Below, piece after piece: positions 1 through 12,569 of a DNA stretch of 64,000 bases. The stretch lies in assembly GCA_030765045.1 (NCBI GenBank), contig CM060964.1, forward strand, positions 278,887,388-278,951,387, given 5' to 3'. Positions within the stretch are counted from its first letter, which is position 1. The number at the start of each line of letters is the position of its first letter. Source of the stretch: Tenodera sinensis (Eukaryota; Arthropoda; Insecta; Mantodea; Mantidae). The notes beneath the pieces were generated by a model. The model had not been told where the DNA came from, did not search any database, and saw nothing but the letters and a program-made list of their open reading frames with translations. The position numbers were made by a program, and so were the translations under genes.

Positions 1-440
1 TTCCAGCTTGAATGTAGCCTCTGCCTTACCGTGAAATATTATTTTCAGTTTACAGTATGCTAAATATGATTTAATTATAAGTTTACATACCTTATTCCAT
101 ACTCGTGGAGTTTAGTTATTAGCACTTTGTGGTTTACACAGTCAAACACTTTGGATATATCGCAGATTAAGTCAGCAGTTTGTCTTTTTTTGTCTAAATT
201 AGTTATTTTGTTAACGAAGTCCAAAATATCAGAGCTAGTTGAAAAGTTTTTCCTATTCCATGCTGAGAACTACTAAGAATGTCTGAACTTTGTAAGCTAA
301 TAATCACAATTAAACATTTTTTCCCTAAAATTACTGAGAAAATAGAAAGTACAGAGACTGGGCAGTCATTTTAAAATTCACCTTTTCCACCTTTGTGAAC
401 TGGATGGACTATAGCATACTCCATTATTTCCAGAAAAACT
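1..440 (-). pseudogene. Non-LTR reverse transcriptase fragment, runs off the left edge
   Basis: Conceptual translation of the minus strand gives degraded fragments typical of a CR1/Jockey-type reverse transcriptase: a YAIVHPVHKGG-like start near 420, then SVLSIFS, SQHGIGKNFSTSSDILDF, then the palm motif region DISKVFDCVNHKVLITKLHEYGIR near 100-200. These correspond to RT blocks 1-4 (in the family usually VPIFKKGD, ISILSIFSKI, QHGFRKGRST, DLSKAFDCVDH). There are several frame changes and stops, so it is dead. The catalytic FADD/YADD block would lie left of the window. It is separate from the RNase H-bearing LINE that follows, since its RT sequence is quite different. Assignment to a clade is uncertain. 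Confidence 0.72.
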
Positions 441-478
441 CCAGTACAAAGTATTATATTTATTTATTTTTTTTTTAT

Positions 479-2743
479 GTTGTTAGCTAATGCTGGATTT
501 CTGACAATGAAGTCATTAATCCTCTTGCTCTCCAATATTTTTCACTGATGGATGGGGCACTAGAAGTGACCGGGCATATTTGAAGGTGGTCTCGATCCAT
601 TTCCTCTTGCAGATCACATAGAGGACAGAGTGGTGAAGAATATATCCCAATTCTGTTTAAATGTTTTGCCAGACAATCATGTCCTGTAATCAACCTGAAG
701 ATTGCAACTGCTGTTTTTCGAGGATACTCAGGAATCACTGTTTGAATGTTTGGTAGTTCCCATCTTTTATTCTTTGATTTTTCATAGTAATATTTTGCAA
801 TAATTTTTTTGAATTCAGAGTTGACTAATCTTTTAGCTGCATAAAATGGTAAATTAACTATAGATTTTTGTACACCGCTGGTACCCTTTTTTGCAAGAAA
901 ATCAGCTTTCTCATTACCACTCAGTCCACAGTGAGCCGGTATCCATTGGAAGACTAGGTGTTTTTGAAGTGCTGTTAGATGGCTAAGCATCTTCCAACAT
1001 TCTATAATAGTTTGGTTTTTTGGTGACAACTTGGAAGTAATTGCTATAATTGCTGCCCTGGAATCTGAGAGAATAACTGCTTGCTGAAAATGTGAAATTC
1101 TATACAAAAGATTTTGTAGGGCCATTCGAATTGCTTCAATTTCTCCATCAAAGTTAGTAGTTCCATAACTTAAAGATTTGTAATAGGAAAAGAGGTGACA
1201 TGTGACTCCAGCACCTGCTCCATCTTGGTTTGATATAAATGATCCATCAGTATAAATATGGAGCCACTCATGTTCTGGAAACCTAGTATGGATTGTTTCT
1301 AATGCCAATAATTTTAGAACACTAGTTGGAGTATCACTTTTTTTAACTTCTTCTGTCAGGTGTAAATAATATGTGATGTCTAATGTATGTGTTGGATTGA
1401 CTTTAGATATGAAGTTTTCCTTTGAATTTGGAAGGTGTACATCCTTCTTGATATCTTGAATTTTGGAAAGAAAGCTCTCCTGAGTCTTTAGTGTATGTGT
1501 AAAATTTCTCTTGTGCCATGTATTGAATGGGAGTCTGATCAACTTTTCATGTTGAATAAGAGCCGCTTTTTCTATTTCATATTCAATGGGATATTGGTTG
1601 GTTAGTATTTCCATAGCTGCTATTGGTGTGGTTTTGATAGCACCTGTAATTAATCTCAGACTTTGGTTTTGAAAGATTTGAATTTTTTTTTGTGTTTGCT
1701 GTTACAAGAACTTCGCTGCAGTAAGTAAACAACGGTTTTATATATATATATTATATGTTGTGTTAAGCGTTGCTCTGGAACATCCCCACTTCATTCCTGT
1801 TAAACGTTTTAACAGTGAAAGGCGCCTCTCTGCTCTTTGTATTACATTTTCTATTTGTTTGGTCCATGTAAGTTTGGTATCAAATGTAACTCCTAAATAC
1901 TTTGCTTCCTTTGTTTCTGGTAATTGTTGACCCTCAAAATTTAGTTTTATTTTTAGTGGTTTTTTTCTTAGTGAAAAGATTTGGTAGTTTGATTTTGTTG
2001 TATTAACAGTCATTAAATTTTCTTTGGTCCACCTCTGTAAGTTGGTTAAGGATTGTTGCATGGCTTTTTCCAGTTCTGTACTTTTGCTTTTTGGTTTTGA
2101 AGTCCACATTACCAAGTCATCAGCAAATAGTGCACACTTCACGCCTGATTTTTGTATTTGTTGTGGTAGATCATTAATAAATATATTAAAAAGTGTAGTG
2201 CTGAGCACTGCACCTTGTGGCAAGCCACGGTGTATTTGTTTATATTCAGATATATTTCTTCCATATCTGGTTGCAATAAAGCGTTGTGTTAGGAAATGAC
2301 ATAGCCATGAAAACATTGGACCTTGTATCCCTATTTTTTTTACTTTCTTTAGTAGTTTTGTTCTGCATATAGAATCATATGCGCTTTGAAAATCAATAAA
2401 AACTGATAAATTATCTTCTTTTCTATTGAAGGAGTCTTTGATTTCTTGACTGAGAAGTAAGACTTGTTCATTTGTAGAGTGGAACTCTCTGAATCCAGCT
2501 TGACATGGGGATATTAAATTTTGTGATTCTAGAAACCAATTTAACCTGTTTGACACCATTCTTTCCATCACTTTTGCTATTATGCTGGTAAGAGCTATTG
2601 GTCTATAATTTTTTATTTCTGATGCTGTTTTGTCTTTCTTCAAGAGTGGGACAATTATTGCTTTTCGCCATTCAGCAGGTACAGTGGTTTTCCAGGATAG
2701 ATTGTAGAGTTTCAGTAGTTGTTGTTTTGCTGTTTTTCCAAGG

Positions 2744-2745
<2 letters not shown>
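479..2745 (-). mobile_element. RNase H-bearing non-LTR retrotransposon, copy A (5'-truncated ORF2)
   Basis: A minus-strand ORF2 remnant. The RT part (about 2740-1740) holds PIALTSIIAKVMERM, CQAGFREFHSTNEQ, SVFIDFQSAYDSI, GLPQGAVLSTTLFNIFINDL and the catalytic FADDLVMW. The second part (1614-487) is a type I RNase H domain with the acidic residues of IYTDGS, DGEIEAI, ILSDSRAAI and NEKADFLAKKG all present, ending in a CPLCDLQEEMDRDHLQICP zinc-binding tail. RT plus RNase H in this order is characteristic of the I group of LINEs. The two halves are separated by a TA-dinucleotide expansion near 1740-1750 that causes a stop. The 5' end is truncated exactly at a long ATT array; the 3' end (about 479) is followed on the minus strand by an A/TAAA-rich tail. 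Copies B (14464) and C (37993) belong to the same family. Confidence 0.9.

Positions 2746-2841
<96 letters not shown>
2746..2841. repeat. (ATT)n microsatellite at the 5' end of LINE copy A
   Basis: About 31 uninterrupted ATT units. The repeat starts directly where the LINE reverse transcriptase reading frame is truncated. The apparent poly-isoleucine or poly-leucine reading frames over it are artefacts of the repeat. Confidence 0.97.
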
Positions 2842-2842
<1 letters not shown>

Positions 2843-3764
2843 TTACTTGCCATATACCATACAGGAATTTCTAAATCCTGGCCTCACATAAAGTGTTAGT
2901 CTTTAGCCTTGAGGTTTCCTGTGTACAATGAATATATTTACTGTACATATCCCTGATGTGGAGGTTTCTAAAGTGAGAAATAAAAAAAAATCTTCTATTA
3001 TACAAATTGAGTTGTGATTAATTTCAGCTTGATATTATCAAATATCTTGCAATTTTTTCTTTTGAAGTTATTGTGTTCCGTTCTTGCAATTTTTTCTTTT
3101 GAAGTTATTGTGTTCCGTATCTTAAAAAGGTAAAACGTCAGAGAAAGTGTAACATGCTTGTTACATTACTGTAGTTTTAACATTACATATATTATATCAC
3201 ATTGTATTTACTGTTTTTGTGCATTAACAATGTCACTGTAGGTATACACTGCATTTATATCACATTGTATTTATTGTTTTGTGTATTGACAATGCTATTA
3301 ATTCCATGTGATTATTTTGGCTAAATCTAAATCTATGAATTCTTTTGTATAAAATAATTTTGATTTGTATAAATATTGTAAATAGCCTCTGACAATGTCC
3401 GACGCTCTCTACGAGTCCATTGAGAGTAATAAACTGCAACAATTACCCAGCTGTATAGCCATGCAAGCAGTACACACAATTCTTTTTTCATGTTTTTACT
3501 AGCACAGGTGGAATTTCATTCCATTCTTTTGACGTTTTTGGCTTAGAAGTAGACATAATCTTTTTCACTTCAAGTGGTGGGACTGTGCCTAAATTAAATT
3601 CAGGCAGCATATACAAGTAATCTGCATCCACATTTTGCATTGTCATTGAACTTAGGCGACAGTATCTGGAATCATATTTGCTACTTCAGTAAAATTGTCA
3701 ACTCCTCTGAACTGCTCTTATTATTGCTAATTGGGAGTTGTAAGTCAGCAGTGGAAGGAGGCAG
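2842..3764. other. No gene seen; short tandem duplications
   Basis: AT-rich DNA. A 37-bp unit beginning cttgcaattttttctt is exactly tandem-duplicated at 3046-3119. A second, imperfect duplication (atatcacattgtattta unit) occurs at about 3193-3232 and 3256-3293. No coding signal was recognised. Confidence 0.6.
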
Positions 3765-4838
3765 ATGTGTCTTGTGACAGCACTCGTAAGTGAGAGAAAA
3801 AAGAGAACAACGAACATGGCAGCCGGGGAAACAACTGATAATACAATGAGAGAATTGTTTGAATTGGATACATTATTAGAAAGAGACATACAGAAATGGT
3901 TGATAGAGAAGAAGAGGCTAATAGAATTTTTTTGGAGTGTTTTATGCCCGCTTTTACTACTACAGCACAGCAGGCAGTGACACTGATGATACATGGAATG
4001 AAGATGCACTGGTGGAATGAGATGGCAGGGGAAACTGGAGAACCCGGAGGAAACCTACCCCAGCACCACTTCGTCCACCACAAATCCCACATGCAGTTGC
4101 CTGGGATTGAACCCAGGCTGCACTAATAGAATTGTGGAGAAAGGTAAGAATGAGATGGTGAACATTCGAAGAAGAGTGGAGGACCTGGAAGATAAGGGCA
4201 GAGAGTACAATCTAGTAATTACGGGAATTGAGGAAAGGACAGGAAGGGATGCAAGAAGAGAGATACAAGAACTTTTAGGAAGAAGATTAGGGATGGAAAT
4301 AAGATGCTATGAAATTTGTAAAGCTTTCAGATTCAGCATCAGAAGAGGAAGAAGAAACATCTTAGTAGAATTCATTAGCATGCAACTGGCCTAAGATGTA
4401 ATAAGACAAGTCAAAAAACTGTGAGGGACAGACTTCTACATCAAGAGGGATTTAATTTACAAGCAAAGAGAAATACTGAGAAGATTAATTGAACAAAGAA
4501 GATTGGCACATATGCAAGGAAAAATAGCATACATTAGAAGTCTGCAGCTATGGTTCAATGGAAAAATGACAGAAGGGACATCAGAGCGAAAAAACAATGA
4601 GGTTTACAAAAAGAAGACAATGAGCCAGGAAAACAAAATTGATATGAAGAGCTTGGATCAACAGGATACTACACCAAGTGGGGAGGTGAATGATCAAGAA
4701 ATGAGAACTCTTCAAAATGTGCAAGCAACACGTATGTTGGGCAGCGCAGCACGGGAGGGAGAAACAACCTTGAATGAAGGTCCAGCTGAGATAGGAAGTG
4801 ATGAAAAGGAGGAGGAGCAGAAGAAGAAGAAGGAGTGA
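3765..4838 (+). pseudogene. RRM-type ORF1 of a non-LTR retrotransposon, split by a SINE
   Basis: The reading frame starts around MAAGETTDNTMRELFELD, then is interrupted by a SINE (3929-4122). It resumes as NEMVNIRRRVEDLEDKGRE, NLVITGIEERTG, EIQELLGRRLGMEI and, after an in-frame stop near 4394, IKRDLIYKQREILRRLI. A coiled coil leading into an NLVITGI strand and a charged C-terminal half is the layout of the LINE ORF1 (RNA-binding, L1/CR1-like) proteins found in many insects. Such proteins coat the LINE RNA. The C terminus (4700-4838) is Glu/Lys-rich and ends at 4838. The SINE left an 11-bp duplication of ctaatagaatt, and removing it nearly restores the frame. No ORF2 follows directly; 4839-5500 is purine-rich DNA without coding signal. 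Confidence 0.65.
3929..4122 (-). repeat. SINE family A, truncated copy, with 11-bp TSD
   Basis: tRNA-derived SINE in minus orientation. The B-box-like part (tgggattgaacccaggc, read on the other strand) is kept, while the A box and 5' head are missing. The T run at its left edge is the A tail. Flanking direct repeats ctaatagaatt lie at 3918-3928 and 4123-4133. Sister copies are at about 34978-35240 and 49825-50067. It interrupts the ORF1 described at this locus. Confidence 0.88.
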
Positions 4839-5518
4839 GTGCAAGGGGTCAATTCCAAAGAGAATTAGAAAAAATATGAGTGAAAAATATGACATAGCAG
4901 TGGATGTAGTGGGAAGGCAAAGAAACGGGTGCTAAGTATAGTTGTGAAAAGGGAGGAGATCAGAAAGGCAGCTATCATGTGTGGAAAGATAAGAACAAAC
5001 CAACAACTGATACACTTCACCGTGTGACGAGAAAGGGCAAATGGTTTTGAAGCTTGTAGTTAGCAGTAACAGAGGGAGGGAAGATATGTTAAATCAAATT
5101 AACTATGCATTTGTAAAAGTTAAACCAAGGAAGTGTGTGAAATAGGATAAGGGGGAGAAAGAAAGAAAAGGAGAAAAATGTTAATAGTGAGTGATCATAG
5201 AAAATATTAGGAAACAAAAAAAGATAGAGGGGTAAAAATTATGAAGAAAGGGGGCAGAGGCAGATAAATAATAAAGGGATTTACTGCAAATAGAAATGAA
5301 AGAGAAAGACTATAAATAAAGAGCAGTAACATGAGAATGTTTCAAACAAGTTCAGTAACAAATGCAATTGTATACAATGTATTGCAGAGAACTGTCCAAG
5401 ACGAAAGGGCTAGGGCCCAAGTTCAAGAATAGCTCGAAGTGTATAAGATTAGAACAAAATAAATAGAATACGATCATTGCTAATTGCTAAAGTGGTAATT
5501 TGAATTTGGTTTAGATTT
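4839..5518. other. Purine-rich stretch without gene
   Basis: Strongly A/G-rich on the plus strand (many gggaaag and agaaagaaaag runs). It may be the 3' untranslated part of the preceding LINE or unrelated. No reading frame of note. Confidence 0.5.
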
Positions 5519-6440
5519 TTGCCTGTACTTACTCATTTTTTTATTACCTTCCAGATCCCAATAATGGCACTGTTTGATTTTCTTGAGTATGCAACACACT
5601 TTAGTACAGATGACACTAGTGTACTCATATCTCAGAAGTCATCAGAAGAAATCTTAAACATAACTACAACTGCATTTATGGAGTTGAACATTTGGTTCGA
5701 AGCCAACAAATTACTTCTAAATTATGACAAAATACCACATATTCAATTTAGAACTAAGAATAAAATTATTCCAGAGTTGAATATTACTTATCACTTCACC
5801 ATAAATAAAGTAGGTTGTACAAAGTTTCTAGGTTTAGAAATAGATGAACAAATGAGCTGGAATAAGCATACACTCAACTTATTTCTTAAACTCAGCTGAG
5901 CTTGTTTTGCCTTGAGATCCATGTATGACTTGCTACATCAAAATGCTCTGAGAGCATTATACTTTGCTTATTTCCATTCTGTCATGAGCTATGGTATTAT
6001 TTTCTGGGATAATTCGGTACAAAGTGGGAGGATCTTTGTCTTACAGAAGAGAGCACTATGTATTTTAAGTGGTGCTGGAACCCATCAATCATGCAGACCC
6101 TTATTTAAGAAGATGGGTATTCTAATACAAGTCAATACATTTTATCACTTATGTGTTATGTAGTTGATAACAGCTATATCTGTAAATTCAACTCTCTTGT
6201 ACATAGAACAGCACTAGACACAGAAATGACTAACACAGGCCATGAAACTCCTTGTACATTTATCAGAAAGGTCCCTGCTACTCTGCCATACAAATGTATA
6301 ATGGTCTTCCTTTAGCTTTAAAATTACTATGTAACCCAAAAGACTGTTTAAGATTCAAAAAGGAATTGAGAATGTTATTACTTGCATACTCTATTTACAG
6401 CATAAGGGAATACTGTAATATAAGTTATTTACACCACTAG
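5519..6440 (+). pseudogene. C-terminal half of a decayed non-LTR reverse transcriptase
   Basis: Three successive plus-strand fragments line up with the end of a Jockey/CR1-like ORF2. TDDTSVLISQKSSEEI with NIWFEANKLLLNYDK (5600-5740) corresponds to the catalytic YADD block and thumb start. KFLGLEIDEQMSWNKH follows at 5820-5870. ALRALYFAYFHSVMSYGIIFWDNS with VLQKRALCILSGAGTHQSCRPLF (5940-6110) and GPCYSAIQMYNGLPLALK to about 6440 are the conserved C-terminal tail seen in many arthropod LINEs. The first Asp region reads STDD rather than YADD and there are frameshifts at about 5900 and 6165, so it is inactive. The N-terminal endonuclease and fingers are absent. Confidence 0.78.
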
Positions 6441-8968
6441 TTTTAACTCTGTTATAATGATTGCGTTTAGGTGTTGGGGAAAAAATTGCATGGTTGTATG
6501 ACGAGTTCTATTATCCTTGAGCCTGGCTCATTCTAGGATCAAAAGAACAAGATGCAACACAATACATTCCCTCCTTAACTACAGTATGCCAAAAGTACCA
6601 CACAGCTTTATCCTGAAAGAGGCTTCCATTGCTAGCAGAAGAGTGGAACAAACTTATATCTACAATGAAACTTGAACTAGAGAAAGCATAAGCCAGAAAT
6701 CTAAACTAACCTATGTATGCAGTTAATAACAAGAGGTTGTTCATAGTGTAGATGAATATTTTCGATGCTCTTAGGAAGTAGATGATTGTTCTTGCACATT
6801 GTGAGAAACCAGTTCATATACCCAATATACTCATGGAATTTTTTTCATGCTGTGAGGCATGGAAAGGTATCCACTCAGCTTGAGAAGTTCCAGGGGAGCC
6901 AACTGAGAAGTGGTAACTCCTTGTCACAAACTGTACATATGCAGACTGGGGACTCCAAATACTGTGCTCTGTGTGCAAGGATGGAGAGAACAACCATGAC
7001 AACACTTGCAGGCTATTGCCATGGAATTTAAATTTTAATTACTTATTACTAAAAGCATAAAACTTCAAAAGATGGAAAACACCAGTTTTGTTTCTTCCAC
7101 ATTGAAAATATATTCAATACTTTGCACAATTGAGATTTGTGTTTACTGTTAATAGAAGTCACTGGAAGTTTAAACATTTTAGAGAAATGTGAAGTGAAAA
7201 TGGTTGGCCTGAAATAAAATGGAAAATAATCATTTATTTGATTAGAGTGGGCATTCAAGAGCAATGTATGTCACTCATCAGAAGGTATTGGTTATATACT
7301 TCCTTTAATATTTATGTGACAAATTTTATCCTTAAATAATAATGGTAGACACTTGTACACAGAAACATTCTTGGCTTCTGAAACAATGGGAAAATACACT
7401 GGCAGTACCCAATCAAGGGAAAGGATAATTGTGTTCAGAAACTGCTAAATGTATAACAGAATCACAGCTTACACCTGTTGCACACACAACCTGCAAAGAT
7501 AGGAATTAAGTTGCCTGAGAAACAACTTATCTTATCCAAAATGCACATTGCTTTAGTTTTCCAACAATCCTATAATAAATTGTCTTAAATAATGTTAAAT
7601 AGAGTTTTCTGTTGTTGCTAATATCCTTATGTTCAAGCAATTAATATAAACATACACAAAATGTATTGTGTATCATTTATTGCAGTGACTCAAAGGATAC
7701 CTTGAGCGACCTTAAATTTTTTCTGAGTACCTCGTAACATACAGTTTTCAGTGCAAGGTCACAAGCAGACTGCAATCAGTGAGTTCCAGTTCCCCAGCCT
7801 TGACATTGTCTAGATCACACATGTTGACCACCAAAATTATATTAGTCAAATTAATAATATCCACATATTACCAATAAGTTCTAAGTAATGACAACACAAC
7901 ATTTAATTCTGCATGTAATTCCAAACTACTACTTATCCCCTTTTAGAAATAAACTATTAATTCACATTATGGAATAGGTGTTATCGATAGGCAATACAGT
8001 GTGCTAGGGAATTTAATGGCACCATCACTTGGCAGTTTTTCATTCCTCAAAGAGTTTTAATACAAATTTGCTTATTAAGTTAAAGGTAACTCATTCAGAT
8101 TCACATCAATCTGGCAACACTGAGCTTAGCTAAAGTCATAACACTAATGGGCCAAACTTCTGGAGATCAACCCCATCAAAAGTTAATAAAATGGCATTGA
8201 AACGGTATAAAAGCTACTGTAGAATGTTCCCCATAGTCAAAAAGTTCCCTAATATTGCATCAGAGAAAGATATTTATTGTCAACTTTGGTCACCTGTAGT
8301 AGAAGATTGTTTACGTTACGGCTGGTAATGTTTGGGAGTGCCATGTTAGCTTAGCTTTGGTTAGCTTAGTTTTTTAGGTTCGAGGATCAAATCGAGATAG
8401 GTAAGGGACAAGGAGAGTGTAGAGGTGAAGTGTACAGAAACTGCATTTCAGAGTCCTTTTTTTGTGAGCGTTATCTCTAAAATTTTCAGTTTTTTGCAGA
8501 ACTTTGGGAATTTTTTTTGGCAGTTTGAGGCATTTTTGGAAGCTAGAATTTTGAGTGCATATTTATACATGCCTAACAAATATTTTGGGATAAAAAATTA
8601 TTTTTTTCGATGGGGTTGGTTGGCGGAAGCTTGCCCCATTAATGTTCAACAGTTAAGTGATGCTCTTTCCTTACGAAGGAGAAGGATGTCTTAGCAGCAC
8701 TGTCACACATTTTCAGCAATTTGATTTTATTACAACAGAAAAAAAGAAGTACCTATCTATTTTCACTGCTTGAGTAAAATAACGACTAGTCTACATGTTT
8801 TAAAATCAAATTATGTTATTAATTTGATAACTGGTTAATTTTAAGTGCAACCTAATCAATTACTAAAACAGAATTCACATGTTTTAAGTTTCTTTCATCC
8901 AGGACACAATACAAAGCAGGAATTTGTAATGTAAATATGCCAATAAGATACCGTAAGCCTGGACATAT
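6441..8968. other. No gene recognised
   Basis: About 2.5 kb of AT-rich DNA with no recognisable domain, TIR pair or tRNA-like head. Reading frames here are short and of ordinary composition. Confidence 0.5.
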
Positions 8969-9211
8969 GGTTGAGAGGTAGAATTGGAACTGAAAAATTC
9001 AATGCCACAGCTGGGATTAGAACCACAGACCCCCCCGCTTAGTGGTTGGAGCACCCACTTGGTGGTAGAAGGGTCTGTGGTTGAAATCCCAGCTGTGGCA
9101 TTGAATTTTCCAGTTCGAATTCTACCTCTCAAACATTGCCCACATACGGCTTGTATGTTTTAAAACACCAACAGTAAGTTTGTTGGTATAAATAAATAAT
9201 AACTGGACATA
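8969..9211. repeat. SINE family B as an inverted (foldback) arrangement
   Basis: A minus-oriented piece (8969-9033) containing body and T-arm of the tRNA-Thr-like SINE is followed by a plus-oriented copy (about 9041-9211). The latter carries T-arm, body and the tail cacccaacagtaagtttgt-like sequence ending in aataaataataa. The arms 8969-9033 and 9071-9133 are near-perfect reverse complements with a short loop. Compare 11862, 50163-50440 and 63117-63262. Confidence 0.85.
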
Positions 9212-10755
9212 TGGACTTTTCCCTGTGTTCTTAATCAAAGTACGTAAATAAAATGTTTGCTATCACCTACACAGCACTGAAACTCCATTCAAACAGACAT
9301 TTCAATATTCAACAACTTAAAGAAGTGTTTTTCTTGGCATTATCTCCCAAATATTTGCCACTGTACATTTTACATATTTTTGTGATGTTTATCCTAGTGT
9401 CAATATCATGGAAAGAGATGAAAATTGCTGCTTCTCATATTTCTTACCACCTAAATCACCAGCAACAATTTACACCATTTGGAAATGTCATATAAACTCT
9501 TAAGTACCACAACATATATCTGCTGTATTTTGAAAATAAAACATCAATTAAAAAATAAATATCACATGCACCCTATACCATTCTAAACAACATAAGTACT
9601 GTGTTAGTTTTCAAACGTTGGGCACTATCTGTTCCATTTTGACCATCTGCATATTACTTTTCTACAAGAATTTGTAATGAGAAATCAGTCATCTTCATAA
9701 TCCTTTCTCTATGTTCTTGCACTAATATCCAGGCTTCGTAATTCCCTTTGGTCTTTTAGTCATTTATACATTGAAATTAAATGCTGTACGGTTCACCAGA
9801 TTTATAGTGACAATGCTAAATATTGTTATCAAGTATACTGGCAAATAAATTCAACTCAATTCCATAGGTTTCTTGCTAATGTTAAGTACCTACTTATGCT
9901 GTCAAACTTAAAATGCTACTGGTTCATTTGTCTAGCACAACAAAGAGGCAAACTTACACCCCTTTAACAGCTGGATTCTTATGGTATGAACTTCAAAGAA
10001 AGTGCAACCCTTGTAAACAAATATATAGGTCTTACAAGTGCAACTAATATTATAGGAAGCTCAGGTGAATTTGAAATTACATTAACAAAGAGTAAAAAAG
10101 CAGATATTGGTAAAGCAAGATTGGACTTAAATAGTCTCTTTCCTTGTGTAAAGTTCTCTGAAACCGTTTCAATGACTTTGGTAAACTTGAAAATCAATAT
10201 GAGCAATACATAAAGAGTATACTAAAGGTATTTAAATAATGCTCAACCAAAAAATGCACATCAGCCTGTGACTTGTAAAATAGGTTGGTCCAACCCCAAT
10301 GCTGCGAGTGAATAAAGAAAATGTAAGCATACATGCAACTTTTGTGCTTAATTTATTTTATTCCAGAGTTCTGTTTTTATTCAGGCCAAAACATTAAATT
10401 GATGTATGAAATGCGTACCTATTTCGTTTTGTTTGTTTTTCCCCCTTCTTTTCGAAAATATTATTACTTGCAGCGGCTAAATTGTCGTTATTTAGAGCAT
10501 GACCATTAACTTTGTTTTCAGTAAGCCTATACAAACCAGCTGATCGGGATGAGTAATACATAACGTCATCGATTTACTTATGATAACTGCACTTTTCCGT
10601 CATTAGCGATGTAACTGCTTTCTCAGATCAATTAAAACCGTTAATGCAACAACACAGCGAACTATAACGCCAACGTCAACAGTGAACTTTCAAAGTATTA
10701 AAGTAACAATTGCTGACATCTAAAGCAACCATAGCAGACGAAATGACGTACTCAC
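9212..10755. other. No gene recognised
   Basis: AT-rich. One open stretch of 75 codons at 9986-10213 (+) has ordinary composition but no domain I can name; I do not call it a gene. Confidence 0.45.
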
Positions 10756-10935
10756 CAATTTTATGGACTTTCCCAGGTCATGTAAAATGCGGTCTTTTAC
10801 GCCATTCTTGTCTTCCTGATCCATAGCTTTGTACTGGAGTTCGTACTTTTTCTTTTAGTCATAACTTTCTTTAATATACGATTTTCTGTCATTTGCATTA
10901 TCACAGTCAATATTGTATTCGCCTTCACGCGACAT
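10756..10935 (-). pseudogene. Possible host first coding exon with splice donor and in-frame stop
   Basis: The minus strand shows an ATG (10933-10935) followed by exactly 60 codons of charged, protein-like sequence (MSREGEYNIDCDNANDRK and, later, KKYELQYKAMDQEDKNGVK). It ends at a good splice donor, TTG followed by GTGAGT (about 10750-10755). One in-frame TAA occurs at codon 27. The composition is unlike the surrounding AT-rich DNA and unlike the transposons here. I do not recognise the family. It could be a decayed first exon, a real exon with a sequencing error, or chance. Further exons would lie at lower coordinates on the minus strand, and I could not identify any. Confidence 0.35.
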
Positions 10936-11861
10936 TTTCAACTTCGAGAGAACGACTAAAATAATCGATTGACGACTAAAACAAATGAACAGCGCATGGC
11001 GAATGTGTAGCATATTCCAGCTTAGCACTTCTTACACAGCAACCTTTTTTTTAGCGCATCATTTATGTTTCCATTCTTTTGCTTATTCAATTCGTATATA
11101 TACTGGCACGCTTAATAAATACCTACGTAACATTTTCAGTACCCCCTCAAAAGCAGATGCTTCCATTCCATTCGTACCTAGGCAAATACTTTACTACTCA
11201 ACAATAACATTACACCTAACGGTGACCACAAAAGTATCTGCCTTCGGTTTATGAAATTCTGGCAGCCAAATTAAAAACATAAAATGTAATGTTTAATATG
11301 CAGAAAGAGCAAACCGTATGACAATTTACATGTTCTAGCGTTTTTTTATTTTATTTGTTCATTGTTTTTAATTGCACCAATGTTTCAAAATGTTTAGTGT
11401 GTAGTGTTAATATAACTGTTTTACATGCAAAATTTAACACACTGCAGTGAAACGGGTTTCGATCTACAGAGGAAAGAATGCCAAGTGAGACATTAACCTT
11501 TTTTTTCTTTTTTTTTTTTTTTTTTATACTGAATTTCCTCATTCGCGGATCATTTCTATTACTTTAGAACTTTATTTCTCCACTAAATGCTTATTGGTGG
11601 CATTGTCAGGCATTATATAGAAGATGTACATAAAATAGTTTTGAAACTCCGCTGAAAAAAAGTGAAAAAAAAACACGCAATTTTCAACTATTAAAATGAA
11701 AAATACCAAATATACTGGAAGTGCCCGGGGCATACAAGAACTTATAGCACTGTAAGTCGCCATTAAGGTATGTTATCTCAAAGTAAATTGGGATCTCCTT
11801 GTGTGGTTTACCGGGAATAATGCGAGTGAGTTGGGGAATTTAATGTCATATCGGCACGTTG
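10936..11861. other. No gene recognised
   Basis: AT-rich flank with a T-run at about 11503-11525; no domain or repeat family recognised. Confidence 0.45.
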
Positions 11862-11975
11862 GCCATGATAGCTTAGTGGTTAGAGCAGCCGGACGGTAAC
11901 CGAAAGATCCGTGGTTCAAATCCCGGTCATGGCATTCAATTTTTCAGTCTCATTCTACCCTTTCCAAATATACAT
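11862..11975 (+). repeat. SINE family B head (tRNA-Thr-like) and start of body
   Basis: 11862-11933 folds as a degenerate tRNA: a 7-bp acceptor pair GCCATGA/TCATGGC, D arm with A box TAGCTTAGTGG, GGT at the anticodon position and a B box GGTTCAAATCC. The body cattcaatttttcagt follows as in other family B copies. The anticodon stem is mismatched, position 33 is C, and the T stem has a bulged base, so I call it a SINE head and not a tRNA gene. Confidence 0.78.
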
Positions 11976-12569
11976 TTTCATCGTGATAACTGTTAGAGTC
12001 GTTTCCGAGATACATAAAAATATTTCATCATCATCGTCGCCGTCGTCGCCATCATCAGTATCATCACCATCCCACATGGGCCTACTACGGTAGGTACGGG
12101 TTTGGCGCACCCGGGGTCCCGAGGCATACTCTCGGTTGGGTTCCTCTAAGGGTGAGAGAGCATTGCTAAACGCCTAATCAAACTTTGGTCCACTTTTGTG
12201 TTTGATCTCCCACCCGATACCTCCTTGAACACAGTCTGATTGATACCCTCGCGCGGGTTGTAGGTGGATGGGGTGATGCAAGGGGTGACTGGGTAACCGC
12301 GTAATTCCAAGCCCCTAGTTATCATGTAGAATCTGTGTTCGTATCCGCTGATAGAGGTCAGTCCCGGGGAGGGGCAATTGCATGAGCTGATGCACTCTGA
12401 AGGCGATCGGGTCCCTCTGTCTATACACTAGGAGGTGAGACCCTAGGGTAAGCAAGGTCCAGGCCAGAACTCACTTAAGCCAGGGTGGCGCCCAGGAAGT
12501 GAGCATGCCATCGAAGATTTGCAATGGTGGAGGAATAATGCCCCAAGGCACAAAAATCCCTTAAAAACA

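Noticed and set aside
9986..10213. 75-codon plus-strand frame and its antisense partner
   Set aside because: Both strands are open over the same stretch, with no recognisable motif, splice signals or codon pattern favouring either.
11862..11933. Possible tRNA gene
   Set aside because: Anticodon stem mismatched and followed by the family B SINE body.
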